A DNA stretch of 64,000 nt from Pseudoneobacillus sp052180215 (GCF_052180215.1 NZ_CP197471.1:282001-346000), one strand, 5' to 3'; counted from the first letter of the stretch, positions 50,175 through 58,157 are shown. Notes: generated by a model from the sequence alone, not told the origin. Made by a program: numbers and translations.

Positions 50175-50212
50175 AAAAGAGCATCCTGCGAATATGCGGG
50201 ATGCTTTTTTTA
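50175..50212 (+). terminator. Terminator after the Lys-rich gene
   Basis: AGAGCATCCTGC pairs with GCGGGATGCTTT, followed by T. It also lies near the convergent gene ending at 50245. Confidence 0.8.
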
Positions 50213-50244
50213 ATATAGCGATTTAACTCTATATTTAATATTTT

Positions 50245-51384
50245 TTACATTTTGATTGAACCAGTTTGTGGTTGAGTATATACTCTGTAACCTTCACTTT
50301 TGTAGAAATTAAAATCTATCTCAGCAAACCCACCGTTTGATGGATCGTACCACTTGTTTCCTATTAGAACTATCATAAATGAATGTCCAGTTCTGGCTAA
50401 CATAGATGTGTTAAAGCCAAGAGCATCAAATACTGCGGAATAAGTATTACCATCTGCATCGCAATCTGTTAATTTACCTACTAATGCATCATATGCTGAC
50501 CTTGGTTTTCCATCATCAACAGTTTTCGCTACTTCTAAAAGAGTATTTGATACTTTATAGGCTCTATACGCATTCATAATCGTTTCTTTCTTTACTCCTA
50601 CTTGAACTAATTCTCCCAACTTACTATCTAATGCATATAAAGCAAGTTGTCTTTCATCGTTTTCTAAATCATCAACATTACCATTCCATCTCGCACCGTT
50701 AAGATATTCGGTGAAATAAATATTAAATTCATTTAAGCTCTCAAAACTTTTAGCCTTATTATCTTTTACTGCCTTATTCACGATCTCCATTACCTTATTG
50801 TATTCAGCCTGACTCTTTACTTCATAAGTGTGTCTACCATAATTAACTGTTATCCCATTCACCACTTGCTTAGTAGAAGATGGTGTTTTAACCACTGTTT
50901 TACTGGTTAAGGAAGCAGTATTCGTTTTGCTGTCATACTTGGCAGTTACGCCTAATGCACTTCCTGCAAAATCTAAGGCAACCATAGTGGTTTTATTAAT
51001 CGTTTGGGCATTAGCAGACATTTTTACAGTCTTGCCATTTACCACTGCGGTATTCTTGTTTAATGTCACCACAATTTTCGATTTAGATTTCGTTGCGGTT
51101 ACTGTACCTTTCTTACTATCAGAAGTAATCTTGTAGCCAAACTTCTCAAATACGCTCTTCATTGGAACCAAGGCTTTTCCACTTTTTAATACAGATGATT
51201 GTGGAAACTTTTGTTTCGTCTTATTGATTACCGTATTAATGTTTTTGATGTTGGATACAGGAGCTTTGGTGCTTGCTGATACAATGTAATGCCCAACAAA
51301 GGCTTCTGTTGCAAATAATGAACCCACTAAAGCAAAGCAGATAAATGCTTTTTGAACACTTTTTAAACTCATAATCTTTGTCAT
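50245..51384 (-). CDS. Secreted transglutaminase-like protein with stalk domain
   Basis: A signal peptide (VQKAFICFALVGSLFATEAF) is followed by a copper-amine-oxidase-N-type stalk domain (ALVPMKSVFEKFGYKITSD, GKTVKMSANAQTINKTTMVA; about 60-155). The C-terminal transglutaminase-like domain has Cys in KLTDCDADGNTYSAVFDALG, His in ARTGHSFMIVLIG and Asp in KWYDPSNGGF. It is probably a surface cysteine-fold enzyme or binding protein. The start at 51384 has AAAGG before it; 51402 and 51405 are alternatives. Confidence 0.75.
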   Translation of the reverse strand: MTKIMSLKSVQKAFICFALVGSLFATEAFVGHYIVSASTKAPVSNIKNINTVINKTKQKFPQSSVLKSGKALVPMKSVFEKFGYKITSDSKKGTVTATKSKSKIVVTLNKNTAVVNGKTVKMSANAQTINKTTMVALDFAGSALGVTAKYDSKTNTASLTSKTVVKTPSSTKQVVNGITVNYGRHTYEVKSQAEYNKVMEIVNKAVKDNKAKSFESLNEFNIYFTEYLNGARWNGNVDDLENDERQLALYALDSKLGELVQVGVKKETIMNAYRAYKVSNTLLEVAKTVDDGKPRSAYDALVGKLTDCDADGNTYSAVFDALGFNTSMLARTGHSFMIVLIGNKWYDPSNGGFAEIDFNFYKSEGYRVYTQPQTGSIKM

Positions 51385-51564
51385 ATTTTCAAAGCCTTTC
51401 ATCATTTTTATTAGTTATCTCACTTTCTTTCATTCTACCTTATATAGTAAAAACTACCAATATTCTAAAAGGGATTTATAATAAAAAAGACCTATAAAAG
51501 TAGAATGTGAACCAGTATAATTAATGGCTTTTCCATGTGTGAGAAAAGGAAGATGTAGGTATTA

Positions 51565-51593
51565 TTGACTAAATAGATAACACGTTTTATAAT
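51565..51593 (+). promoter_or_regulatory. Promoter of the 51640 leader unit
   Basis: TTGACT (51565-51570) and TATAAT (51588-51593) are 17 bases apart. Confidence 0.65.
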
Positions 51594-51639
51594 AGCGATA
51601 CCAACTCAAATACACCAAAAATTGTAAAAGGTGATTGTG

Positions 51640-51699
51640 ATGAAAAATTGCCAAATCTACAAATTTATATTTAAAAGTTTTTACGCCTATTCTCTGTGA
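51640..51699 (+). CDS. 19-codon leader ORF ending in a terminator loop
   Basis: An ATG follows AAAGGTGATTGTG and opens MKNCQIYKFIFKSFYAYSL. Its last codons form the terminator 5' arm, and the TGA spans the loop and first 3'-arm bases. It lies between a good promoter (51565-51593) and the small membrane-protein operon at 51767. Confidence 0.5.
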   Translation: MKNCQIYKFIFKSFYAYSL

Positions 51700-51716
51700 A
51701 TAGGCGTTTCTTATTT
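51684..51716 (+). terminator. Attenuator-type terminator
   Basis: CGCCTATTC pairs with GAATAGGCG (loop TCTGT), followed by TTTCTTATTTTT, 50 bases before the next gene. Confidence 0.85.
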
Positions 51717-51766
51717 TTAATGGTGTTGTCTGAGAAACATGATTAGAAACCAGGAGGAATTGGAAA

Positions 51767-51901
51767 ATGGACACTTTAATTGAAAAGTTAGTTTCAAAGG
51801 GATATATGCAGAACATTGTAATTACTGTAGCGTCTAACATTATCATCTTAATGGTCGGTCTAATGGGTGGTTTCCTATTAAAACAATTGTTCTTTAAGTA
51901 A
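51767..51901 (+). CDS. Small membrane protein (44 aa)
   Basis: MDTLIEKLVSKGYMQNIVIT leads into one long hydrophobic helix (SNIIILMVGLMGGFLLKQL). GGAGGAATTGGAAA precedes the ATG. It is first of three short ORFs closely spaced at 51767, 51925 and 52088. Its size and single helix recall toxin- or holin-like peptides, but no function is claimed. Confidence 0.55.
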   Translation: MDTLIEKLVSKGYMQNIVITVASNIIILMVGLMGGFLLKQLFFK

Positions 51902-51924
51902 TGAAAGTAGAGAGGAGTATATAA

Positions 51925-52071
51925 ATGGTGAGTAAGAGGGCAAAAGTACAACGTAAAAAGAAGAATAAAAACCCAGATCTATATCCAGTGACCAAAATTG
52001 AAAATTTTGGATTTAGTAAAATTCTAAGTCGTATTGATAATGCAATAGAAATATTGAGCAGAAGAAGTTGA
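51925..52071 (+). CDS. Small basic protein (48 aa)
   Basis: The ORF begins MVSKRAKVQRKKKNKNPDLY and ends NAIEILSRRS. AGAGGAG precedes the ATG. The strongly basic start suggests nucleic-acid or membrane-surface binding. It lies between two small membrane proteins, in a probable operon. Confidence 0.5.
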   Translation: MVSKRAKVQRKKKNKNPDLYPVTKIENFGFSKILSRIDNAIEILSRRS

Positions 52072-52087
52072 GAAGCGGGAGTGATAG

Positions 52088-52291
52088 GTGGGTGAAAATG
52101 TGAATGTTCTTCAAGTTGTTATGCTAATTATTGTTTGTGGTTTCATCTTATCTATATTAAAAATTGATCAAATATTAAAGAAAAAGGAAGTAGATTTTGA
52201 TACTCGCAGACAAGTATCAAAATTCATATTAATGTTTGGTGTCATTGTACAATGTTTGCTAACCATTGTTTTAGTGAAGTACAGCTTATAG
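52088..52291 (+). CDS. Small two-helix membrane protein (67 aa)
   Basis: Two hydrophobic helices (VLQVVMLIIVCGFILSILKI and ILMFGVIVQCLLTIVLV) flank a charged loop (KKKEVDFDTRRQ). The GTG start at 52088 follows GGGAGTGATAG; a second GTG at 52100 is possible. It is the last of the three-gene unit, and a terminator follows at 52406. Confidence 0.5.
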   Translation: MGENVNVLQVVMLIIVCGFILSILKIDQILKKKEVDFDTRRQVSKFILMFGVIVQCLLTIVLVKYSL

Positions 52292-52405
52292 TTAGATTTA
52301 GTAATAAAGAGAATATCTACTATAGGGGTTAGCAAATGGGTTCGCTTTTTTCTACTTTATATAATTTCCAATAACTCATTAATTGTGGTTTCAATTACAA
52401 GTAAG

Positions 52406-52434
52406 AGCCTGCTAAAAAAGTAGGCTCTTTTTAT
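52406..52434 (+). terminator. Terminator of the small membrane-protein operon
   Basis: GAGCCTGCT pairs with AGTAGGCTC, followed by TTTTT. Confidence 0.8.
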
Positions 52435-52473
52435 CTATTAGTTATCTAAACTTTTGCAATTAAAGAATATTTT

Positions 52474-52893
52474 TTAATACAAGACTCCAAAGTTTGAACT
52501 GGCACAACCATGACAAGTATCTCGATCAAATCTATGTTCTACTGGTACATTTTCTCCGCAGAATTGGCACTTCCTATATTGCCTTTTCCTTGAATTGATA
52601 GTTTTCATGAGTAGGTCAAGAATCATCTGTTGTTTTTCTTCTTTACTTAATGACTCCAAATCCTCCCATCTCACTGTATATTTTTTATACTTACCAATAG
52701 CTGGCGTATGTCCATCCACCCATTGAGTAGCTTCAAATCCAAACTCCAACCCTTCATCAGTAGTCCGAATATATACTTCTGGTTCATCAGCAAATGCCTC
52801 TAACTTAAAGTAATATGGGATGTTCTCTGTTGTTTTCTCATGAACTTTTAATGAAACAATCCATTCAAGTGCTTTTGTTTTTAATGATTTCAT
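52474..52893 (-). CDS. Protein with C-terminal zinc ribbon (139 aa)
   Basis: The start (MKSLKTKALEWIVSLKVHEK) follows AAAGGATGGAACAAT. The C-terminus has two CxxC pairs, YRKCQFCGENV and DTCHGCASSNFG, a zinc ribbon. The middle has a strand-rich region (PEVYIRTTDEGLEFGFEA). Possibly a nucleic-acid-binding or adaptor protein. Family unknown; the 52929 start is longer but lacks a ribosome site. Confidence 0.6.
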   Translation of the reverse strand: MKSLKTKALEWIVSLKVHEKTTENIPYYFKLEAFADEPEVYIRTTDEGLEFGFEATQWVDGHTPAIGKYKKYTVRWEDLESLSKEEKQQMILDLLMKTINSRKRQYRKCQFCGENVPVEHRFDRDTCHGCASSNFGVLY

Positions 52894-53085
52894 ATTGTTC
52901 CATCCTTTAAATAAAATAATACTTTTCATTGTAATTATAGCATCATCAGATAAGCACTTCTTATGGTTGATTTTCCCTAATAGAGTTCAAGGGTTTTGTA
53001 AGTTCATGTCGAATAGGATATGTGGAAGAAGTACATTAAAGTGTTTTTATATTACATAAAAATTAAAGAGTAGCGGGTGTGGAAA

Positions 53086-53946
53086 ATGAGTTCAGTTGCA
53101 GGAAAGTATCTTCCTTTGCAAAATTATTTAAAGAGTTTAACAGATACCAATGTTATTTTGTCATTTCATGAAATGGAAGAGATTTTAAAAGCACCATTGC
53201 CAAACTCAGCCTATAGTTATCAGGCATGGTGGGTGAACAGCAAAACAGCACATTCTCACTCTGCAACATGGCTTGATGCGGGATATACAGTAGGAAAGGT
53301 TATATTCGGTAAATCTGTACAGTTTATTAGAAACGAAAAAGATGATAGTCTCTATGAAAAGGAAGAAGTAACTCAGATAGAGAGAAATAATAGTTTATCT
53401 AATGAAGAGATGGACTATATCGAAAACTTATCTACTAAGTTAGATAAAGTTAGAGCATTCTTAACGAATGAATTGGCAATCGATTTTTCTAAGGAAGGCT
53501 TAGTTGATCAGTATGAAACATTAAAAAATTTCAGAAGAATTATCGGGAATATAGATAATGATATGAGTTTCATTGGTTGCCTATTAATAAAAGAGTTTCT
53601 TAATCAAAGATACACTTTTTCTGAACTAAATATGGCTTTAAAACCACAAGGATCACCTGGGTTAGATGTTGATGAAACAACCATTGAAGGAAAAAGGATA
53701 ATTGGTGAGTTGAAGACCACGTATCCCTATAAAGAGAATGACCTTGGTGCAAACCAAAAAATTAATTTCGTTAAGGATTTTGAGAAGTTACAGCAAAATG
53801 TAGCAGATTCCAAATACTTTTTTGTTACTGAAGGTAAGACATTTAATATAGTACAGAATAAATATGGTCAATATCTAAATGGAATTACACTTGTGTTACT
53901 TCCAGAAGCTCTATCAGATGAAGAGTTTGTTATCACGTATAGATAA
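53086..53946 (+). CDS. DUF7662-like / restriction-endonuclease-like fusion
   Basis: The N-terminal 85 residues (KYLPLQNYLKSLTDTNVILS, AYSYQAWWVNSKTAHSHSAT, WLDAGYTVGKVIFG) match a small module found in many defence proteins, called DUF7662 as I recall it. A helical linker leads to a C-terminal endonuclease-like core with GLDVDETTIEGKRIIGELKT (D...E-x-K) and YFFVTEGKTFNIV. By inference a DNA-cutting or base-sensing effector. The ATG at 53086 is preferred to the GTG at 53077. Confidence 0.68.
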   Translation: MSSVAGKYLPLQNYLKSLTDTNVILSFHEMEEILKAPLPNSAYSYQAWWVNSKTAHSHSATWLDAGYTVGKVIFGKSVQFIRNEKDDSLYEKEEVTQIERNNSLSNEEMDYIENLSTKLDKVRAFLTNELAIDFSKEGLVDQYETLKNFRRIIGNIDNDMSFIGCLLIKEFLNQRYTFSELNMALKPQGSPGLDVDETTIEGKRIIGELKTTYPYKENDLGANQKINFVKDFEKLQQNVADSKYFFVTEGKTFNIVQNKYGQYLNGITLVLLPEALSDEEFVITYR

Positions 53947-53979
53947 ATTTGGGTTATTTAATCAAATTTGGAGGCTACT

Positions 53980-54345
53980 ATGGATTTTGATATACACTTA
54001 TCACCTTTTTTTGTTATATCTTTTTTTGTTATATCTGTAATAGGAAATACAATTCAATGGTTTTTACAAGTAAATGAGGAATTTGAGGAACAAGAAATTA
54101 TTAAAAGTCGTCAAATATCTTTGCTAATTATCGGGGTTAGTGTGCTAACGCTTGTAACCCTTCCAACACCAGGGGTTGGGGGTGTTTATACACTACAGAG
54201 TGATGGAAATACAATAATTGGATCGATTGCTTGGTTGAACTTTATTAGAAAATTTGCGGTATTAATTGGCTGGGTATCCGCAATTAGTTTTACCATAATG
54301 CCACTTGTACTATATATCAGTAAACGTTTTTCAAAAACACACTAA
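53980..54345 (+). CDS. Membrane protein (121 aa), unknown
   Basis: Three hydrophobic segments are visible (FFVISFFVISVIGNTIQWFL, ISLLIIGVSVLTLVTL, AVLIGWVSAISFTIMPLVL) with a charged loop EEFEEQEIIKSRQ. TTGGAGG precedes the ATG at 53980. It starts 33 bases after the DUF7662-like gene and may be its membrane partner. Function unknown. Confidence 0.6.
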   Translation: MDFDIHLSPFFVISFFVISVIGNTIQWFLQVNEEFEEQEIIKSRQISLLIIGVSVLTLVTLPTPGVGGVYTLQSDGNTIIGSIAWLNFIRKFAVLIGWVSAISFTIMPLVLYISKRFSKTH

Positions 54346-54464
54346 AATAAAATTGAGTATAAAGACACACAATTAAAATATTATTGAATTAAAGGGGAGT
54401 TAGTGAAAGAAGAAGTTTAAATTAAGGGTGAAAATAATACATTTCACCATCAATTAACCAGTAT

Positions 54465-54508
54465 TTGACAAGTTGAAGTCAGTGGTGTAATATGGGAACA
54501 AATGTTTC
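54465..54508 (+). promoter_or_regulatory. SOS promoter with LexA box
   Basis: TTGACA (54465-54470) and TAATAT (54488-54493) are 17 bases apart. GGAACAAATGTTTC (54495-54508) matches 13 of 14 positions of the DinR/LexA consensus CGAACRNRYGTTYC and would cover the transcription start. It controls the leader ORF and nuclease at 54671. Confidence 0.75.
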
Positions 54509-54525
54509 TGAGAGGGTGCATTTAT

Positions 54526-54585
54526 TTGTTTCAAATAATAATTAAACTAATTATAAATACCCATATAAAAAGAGCCGAAATCTAA
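54526..54585 (+). CDS. 19-codon leader ORF ending in a terminator loop
   Basis: A TTG at 54526 after GAGAGGGTG opens MFQIIIKLIINTHIKRAEI. Its final GCC-GAA-ATC codons form the 5' arm of the terminator at 54572-54605, and its TAA starts the loop. It lies between the LexA-box promoter and the nuclease gene. Confidence 0.45.
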   Translation: MFQIIIKLIINTHIKRAEI

Positions 54586-54610
54586 ATAGGATTTCGGCTC
54601 TTTTCTTTTT
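54572..54610 (+). terminator. Attenuator-type terminator before the Fe-S nuclease
   Basis: GAGCCGAAATC pairs with GATTTCGGCTC (11 bp, loop TAAATAG), followed by TTTTCTTTTT. Confidence 0.88.
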
Positions 54611-54670
54611 GGAAAAAATATTTTACCTCTTCTCACAAACAATACATTGCAATAAAAGGAGGAAATATGA

Positions 54671-55606
54671 TTGGTTATTCAAGAATACCCTGTATTTTCA
54701 TGGTCTAACTCACGTCATAAAACAGCCCTGGAGTGTGCTAAAAAGTATTATCATTCTTACTATGGATTTCACAATGGCTGGTTAAAGGATTCAGATGCAA
54801 TTACAAAACATATCTATCGTCTAAAAAAATTAACCAATCTTGAAATGTTTGTGGGGGAAAGGGTACATAAATTTATCGAGGATACTGCAAAGGGTAAACA
54901 TCTATTCATTAGTGAGAAGGAAGCGTTTAATCATATTTGGATACAAGTTGAAGAGGTTATTGATTGTTCGTTTAGTGACTATAACAAATGGTTCGAAAAG
55001 CCAAGCAGAATTAATATGCTTCATGAAGTTTACTATGAAGATAATGTTTCTAATGAAAAAATCTCTAATTTAAGAGAGCGACTAATTGTTGTTATACATA
55101 ATCTCTACGAAAACGAAATTTTTGTCGAATTGCTACAAAAGAAGATTAATGTTCATCCTCACACAGAACAATTTCGTTTTATGAGTAAAGACGGGATAAA
55201 AATATGGTTAAGAGTAGACTTACTTTATAGAGATCGAATTACAGGAGATAACCTTATTTTAGTAGATTGGAAGACTGGAAAATCAGATGATAATGATAGA
55301 AACCAACTTGCATTGTACTCACATTTCGTATCCAAAGCATATAAAGTCAGTGAGCTTAGTAAGATCAAGATAAGAAACGAGTATCTTCTAAATAACGAAT
55401 CCAAGTCTTACTCTGTTAAACCAATTGATATTGATAACATGAAAGAACTGATAAATATGAGTATAAATTATATGCAGAGTTTTCTTGAAGAAGTAGACAA
55501 AAATATTCCTCTCCCATCATCGTGTTTTAGTCAAACTTCTAATCAAGAGGTATGTAGGCGGTGTAATTTCAAGGAAATGTGTGGGATAGATGTAAAGTAT
55601 CTTTAG
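54671..55606 (+). CDS. PD-(D/E)XK nuclease with Fe-S cluster (Cas4/AddB-like)
   Basis: The 311-residue protein starts with WSNSRHKTALECAKKYYHSY, a RecB-type N-terminus with Cys22. It continues with GERVHKFIE (His66), RVDLLYRDRIT (Asp183), ILVDWKTGKSD (Asp199, Lys201) and NQLALYSHFV, the nuclease motifs. C295, C298 and C304 (CRRCNFKEMC) with Cys22 form the Fe-S set of Cas4/AddB. Likely a 5'-3' exonuclease. It has a TTG start after GGAGG. It is driven by a LexA-box promoter and a leader ORF. Confidence 0.85.
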   Translation: MVIQEYPVFSWSNSRHKTALECAKKYYHSYYGFHNGWLKDSDAITKHIYRLKKLTNLEMFVGERVHKFIEDTAKGKHLFISEKEAFNHIWIQVEEVIDCSFSDYNKWFEKPSRINMLHEVYYEDNVSNEKISNLRERLIVVIHNLYENEIFVELLQKKINVHPHTEQFRFMSKDGIKIWLRVDLLYRDRITGDNLILVDWKTGKSDDNDRNQLALYSHFVSKAYKVSELSKIKIRNEYLLNNESKSYSVKPIDIDNMKELINMSINYMQSFLEEVDKNIPLPSSCFSQTSNQEVCRRCNFKEMCGIDVKYL

Positions 55607-55632
55607 CATAAATACATTTAAGGATGGGAAGT

Positions 55633-56967
55633 ATGCCAAGAAAATTAACAATAGAAGAATTTAGGTTAAGAATCTTTAGGTTAGTGGGAATTGAGTATGA
55701 GGTTATTGGAGAATATTTTGGATGGGACAAACCTGTAAGGCTAAAACATACAGTATGCAATCATGAATGGGCAGTATTCCCAAATAATTTTTGTAAAGAA
55801 AATGGTACACGATGTCCAGAATGTAATATAGCAAAACAACGTAAAACACAGGAACAATTCATTGCTGATGTAGGGAGAATATGGGGTAATGAGATTACTG
55901 TTATTGGTAGTTACGGTAAGAACAATAAAGATCCTGTCTTGGTAAAACATAATATATGTAGTGAAGAATTTGAAGCGGTTCCAAACTATTTATTATTAGG
56001 GGAAAATAGTTGTCCAAATTGTAAGCCCAATGCAAAACTAACCACTGAGAAATTTAAAGAACGACTATTTGCCAAAAAAGGTCACGAAATTATTGTTTTA
56101 GGGCAGTACGTTGCAATGGATACACCAATTTTAGTTAAGCATAATATTGAGGATTGCTCTTTTGTATGGCGAACAGCACCTACTAATCTACTTCATAAAG
56201 GTACATCGTGTCCAAGTTGTGCAGGGAATTTGCCATTAACCCATCAAGAATTTATTAAGAGAGTTTTGAAAGTTCATAGTGAAGAATATATCATCTTATC
56301 AAGATATATAAATATGAAAACCAATGTGAAGGTAAAGCATAACCTATGCGGAAAAACATATCTTGTTAATCCTAATTGCTTTATAAACCGTATTGATGGC
56401 TGTAAAAAATGTAAAGGTTTTGAAAAAAATCATGAGGAATTCGTCATAGATGTATTTAATGCAGTCGGTAAAGAATATACGGTGCTTGGTGAATACATAA
56501 ACAATAAAACTAAAATAAGAATGAGGCATGAGGAATGCCAACATGAATGGTCAGTAAAACCTAATTCCTTTTTATCTGGAAGTAGATGTCCCCGTTGTAT
56601 GGAATCAAAAGGGAACAAGAAGATATTAGACTATTTGGTAAGTAATAAGATTGATTTCAAAAGTGAATTTTGGTTCGAGGATTGTAGATATATAAGACCA
56701 CTCCGATTCGACTTTGCTATATTTCGAAATCAAGAAGATAAAGATAATAATAAGCCTTTGCTATTAATTGAATTTCAAGGGAGTCAACATGAAAAACCAG
56801 TTAAGGTTTTTGGAGGCATAGATGGTTTTTTAAAAATCAAGCGTAACGATAAAATAAAGACTGAATATTGCAAGAAAAATAATGAAAAATTAGTTACTAT
56901 CCACTATAGTAAACTTAAAAATATTGATAAATATTTGGATGACATTCTAAGGAATCACCTAAAATAA
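55633..56967 (+). CDS. Five-zinc-ribbon protein with C-terminal endonuclease fold
   Basis: Five repeats of about 62 residues each combine a helical EEFxxR-like start, a GEYxxxxxxVxxKH segment and a CxxC (CPECNI, CPNCKP, CPSCAG, CKKCKG, CPRCME). The C-terminal 110 residues form a PD-(D/E)XK nuclease: RFDFAIF, LLIEFQGSQHEKP and VTIHYSK. It shares modules with the gene at 41666 but has the nuclease at the end. Presumably a DNA-binding endonuclease. ATG at 55633 after AAGGA; 55624 is an alternative. Confidence 0.8.
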   Translation: MPRKLTIEEFRLRIFRLVGIEYEVIGEYFGWDKPVRLKHTVCNHEWAVFPNNFCKENGTRCPECNIAKQRKTQEQFIADVGRIWGNEITVIGSYGKNNKDPVLVKHNICSEEFEAVPNYLLLGENSCPNCKPNAKLTTEKFKERLFAKKGHEIIVLGQYVAMDTPILVKHNIEDCSFVWRTAPTNLLHKGTSCPSCAGNLPLTHQEFIKRVLKVHSEEYIILSRYINMKTNVKVKHNLCGKTYLVNPNCFINRIDGCKKCKGFEKNHEEFVIDVFNAVGKEYTVLGEYINNKTKIRMRHEECQHEWSVKPNSFLSGSRCPRCMESKGNKKILDYLVSNKIDFKSEFWFEDCRYIRPLRFDFAIFRNQEDKDNNKPLLLIEFQGSQHEKPVKVFGGIDGFLKIKRNDKIKTEYCKKNNEKLVTIHYSKLKNIDKYLDDILRNHLK

Positions 56968-56987
56968 AATTGGAGGGAATGGGAAAT

Positions 56988-57086
56988 ATGCAAAAAGAAG
57001 ATATTAATGAGCTTGGTTATATACTGGCTGAAGACATAGACAATGAATCTGCATATGCAACTGAAGTACAATATGAGGAATGTTAA
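56988..57086 (+). CDS. Small acidic protein (32 aa)
   Basis: MQKEDINELGYILAEDIDNE and a short acidic end (QYEEC) follow GGAGGGAATGGGAAAT, an excellent ribosome site, 20 bases after the zinc-ribbon nuclease. It could be a small cotranscribed partner. Family unknown. Confidence 0.5.
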   Translation: MQKEDINELGYILAEDIDNESAYATEVQYEEC

Positions 57087-57121
57087 AATAAATTTTTTCT
57101 TATAAAAATGGAATCTACAAA

Positions 57122-57157
57122 AAAGTCCTGAAAAAAATAGGGCTTTTTATTTTTGTT
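57122..57157 (+). terminator. Possible terminator
   Basis: AGTCCT pairs with AGGGCT (with a wobble), A-rich loop and T run. Weak stem. The stretch 57158-57296 shows no gene. Confidence 0.5.
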
Positions 57158-57296
57158 TTTTCAAAATGTTTTCCTTCTTAACTATGAATAATGAAAATGC
57201 ATTATATCTATAATCTAATGTTTTAATAAAAAGGTTTCCTTTTGGAAATCCCCCCAGGTTAAATCTATTGATTATAGGTAAGGAGAGAGGAAAGGT

Positions 57297-57773
57297 ATGG
57301 AGAAGAATAATGATGTAGAATGCAATCATGAATTAGATGTAGCAACAGATCAGATAGCCAAATTAATAAAAGAATATCGTGCAATGAGAGGTATGAGTTT
57401 ATCACAGGTTGAGAGAATGACAAATGTATCATCCAGTTTTATTAATCGTATAGAGAATGGAGAAAGGAATGAAATTAGCTTTTCTAAGTTAATTAGGATA
57501 GCAGTTGCTTTGGGCATCCCATTTGAATTATTGATTGAGAAGAGCTTTGATGAACTTAAACAAAAAGATGATAATAAAAGCGGTATATTAACCTTAACTG
57601 ATTTGTTGATACAAAATGAATTTACTATCAATGATAAGAAAATTGAGGGATGTGCAAAAAGGTTTCTATTGGATATTATGGAGTTCATAGTTGATTGCAA
57701 GTGGGATGCTATGACAAAAATTCACGATTTATATTTGTTGTCGAAAAGAATTGAAAAATTTAAGGCTATATAA
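57297..57773 (+). CDS. XRE-family regulator upstream of BREX
   Basis: The 158-residue protein has an N-terminal helix-turn-helix of the XRE type (MSLSQVERMTNVSSSFINRI followed by ENGERNEISFSKLIRIAVAL), and a helical C-terminal domain that may sense a partner. A terminator separates it from the BREX operon 100 bases downstream, a common arrangement for BREX regulators. Regulation of BREX is inferred from position. GGAGAGAGG precedes the ATG. Confidence 0.8.
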   Translation: MEKNNDVECNHELDVATDQIAKLIKEYRAMRGMSLSQVERMTNVSSSFINRIENGERNEISFSKLIRIAVALGIPFELLIEKSFDELKQKDDNKSGILTLTDLLIQNEFTINDKKIEGCAKRFLLDIMEFIVDCKWDAMTKIHDLYLLSKRIEKFKAI

Positions 57774-57802
57774 TAAGGAAGAATTTCTTCCTTATTTTTT
57801 TT
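57774..57802 (+). terminator. Terminator between the XRE gene and BREX
   Basis: AAGGAAGAA pairs with TTCTTCCTT, followed by a run of eight T. Confidence 0.85.
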
Positions 57803-57879
57803 ATATCCATGTTTTTGCTTTTAATTTAAAGTAAGAATAAAATAAGAATAGAATAAGATTTATTTTTGAGGTGGTAACT

Positions 57880-58131
57880 TTGCAGGTGAAACTTTTTTAT
57901 AAAACACAAAGAGAACTTGCTGTTTCATTAAATTCCGTAATAGATGCTTATTGGGGAAATAAGATAGATGAAGATGTTCTCGTAAAATCTGTTACTGATA
58001 TCTACATAAATAATCCAAGTAAATTACTAAAGGAAGGTGCTTTTACCACGATATTAAGACAACAATGTGGAAAGAGAAGGCTTGAAGTGATTGAACAAAT
58101 TTTAAAAAGTGCAGTTGGTAGTAGAATTTGA
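57880..58131 (+). CDS. Small first gene of the BREX operon
   Basis: The 83-residue product (TTG start after GAGGTGG) reads MQVKLFYKTQRELAVSLNSV, WGNKIDEDVLVKSVTDIYIN, and ends QILKSAVGSRI. It is helical, precedes brxA by 26 bases, and small proteins of this kind lead BREX loci of Bacilli. I believe it belongs to a BREX-linked family (TIGR04540) but could not check. Role unknown. Confidence 0.65.
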   Translation: MQVKLFYKTQRELAVSLNSVIDAYWGNKIDEDVLVKSVTDIYINNPSKLLKEGAFTTILRQQCGKRRLEVIEQILKSAVGSRI

Positions 58132-58157
58132 TAAGTACGGTGGAAGGATTTGGATGC

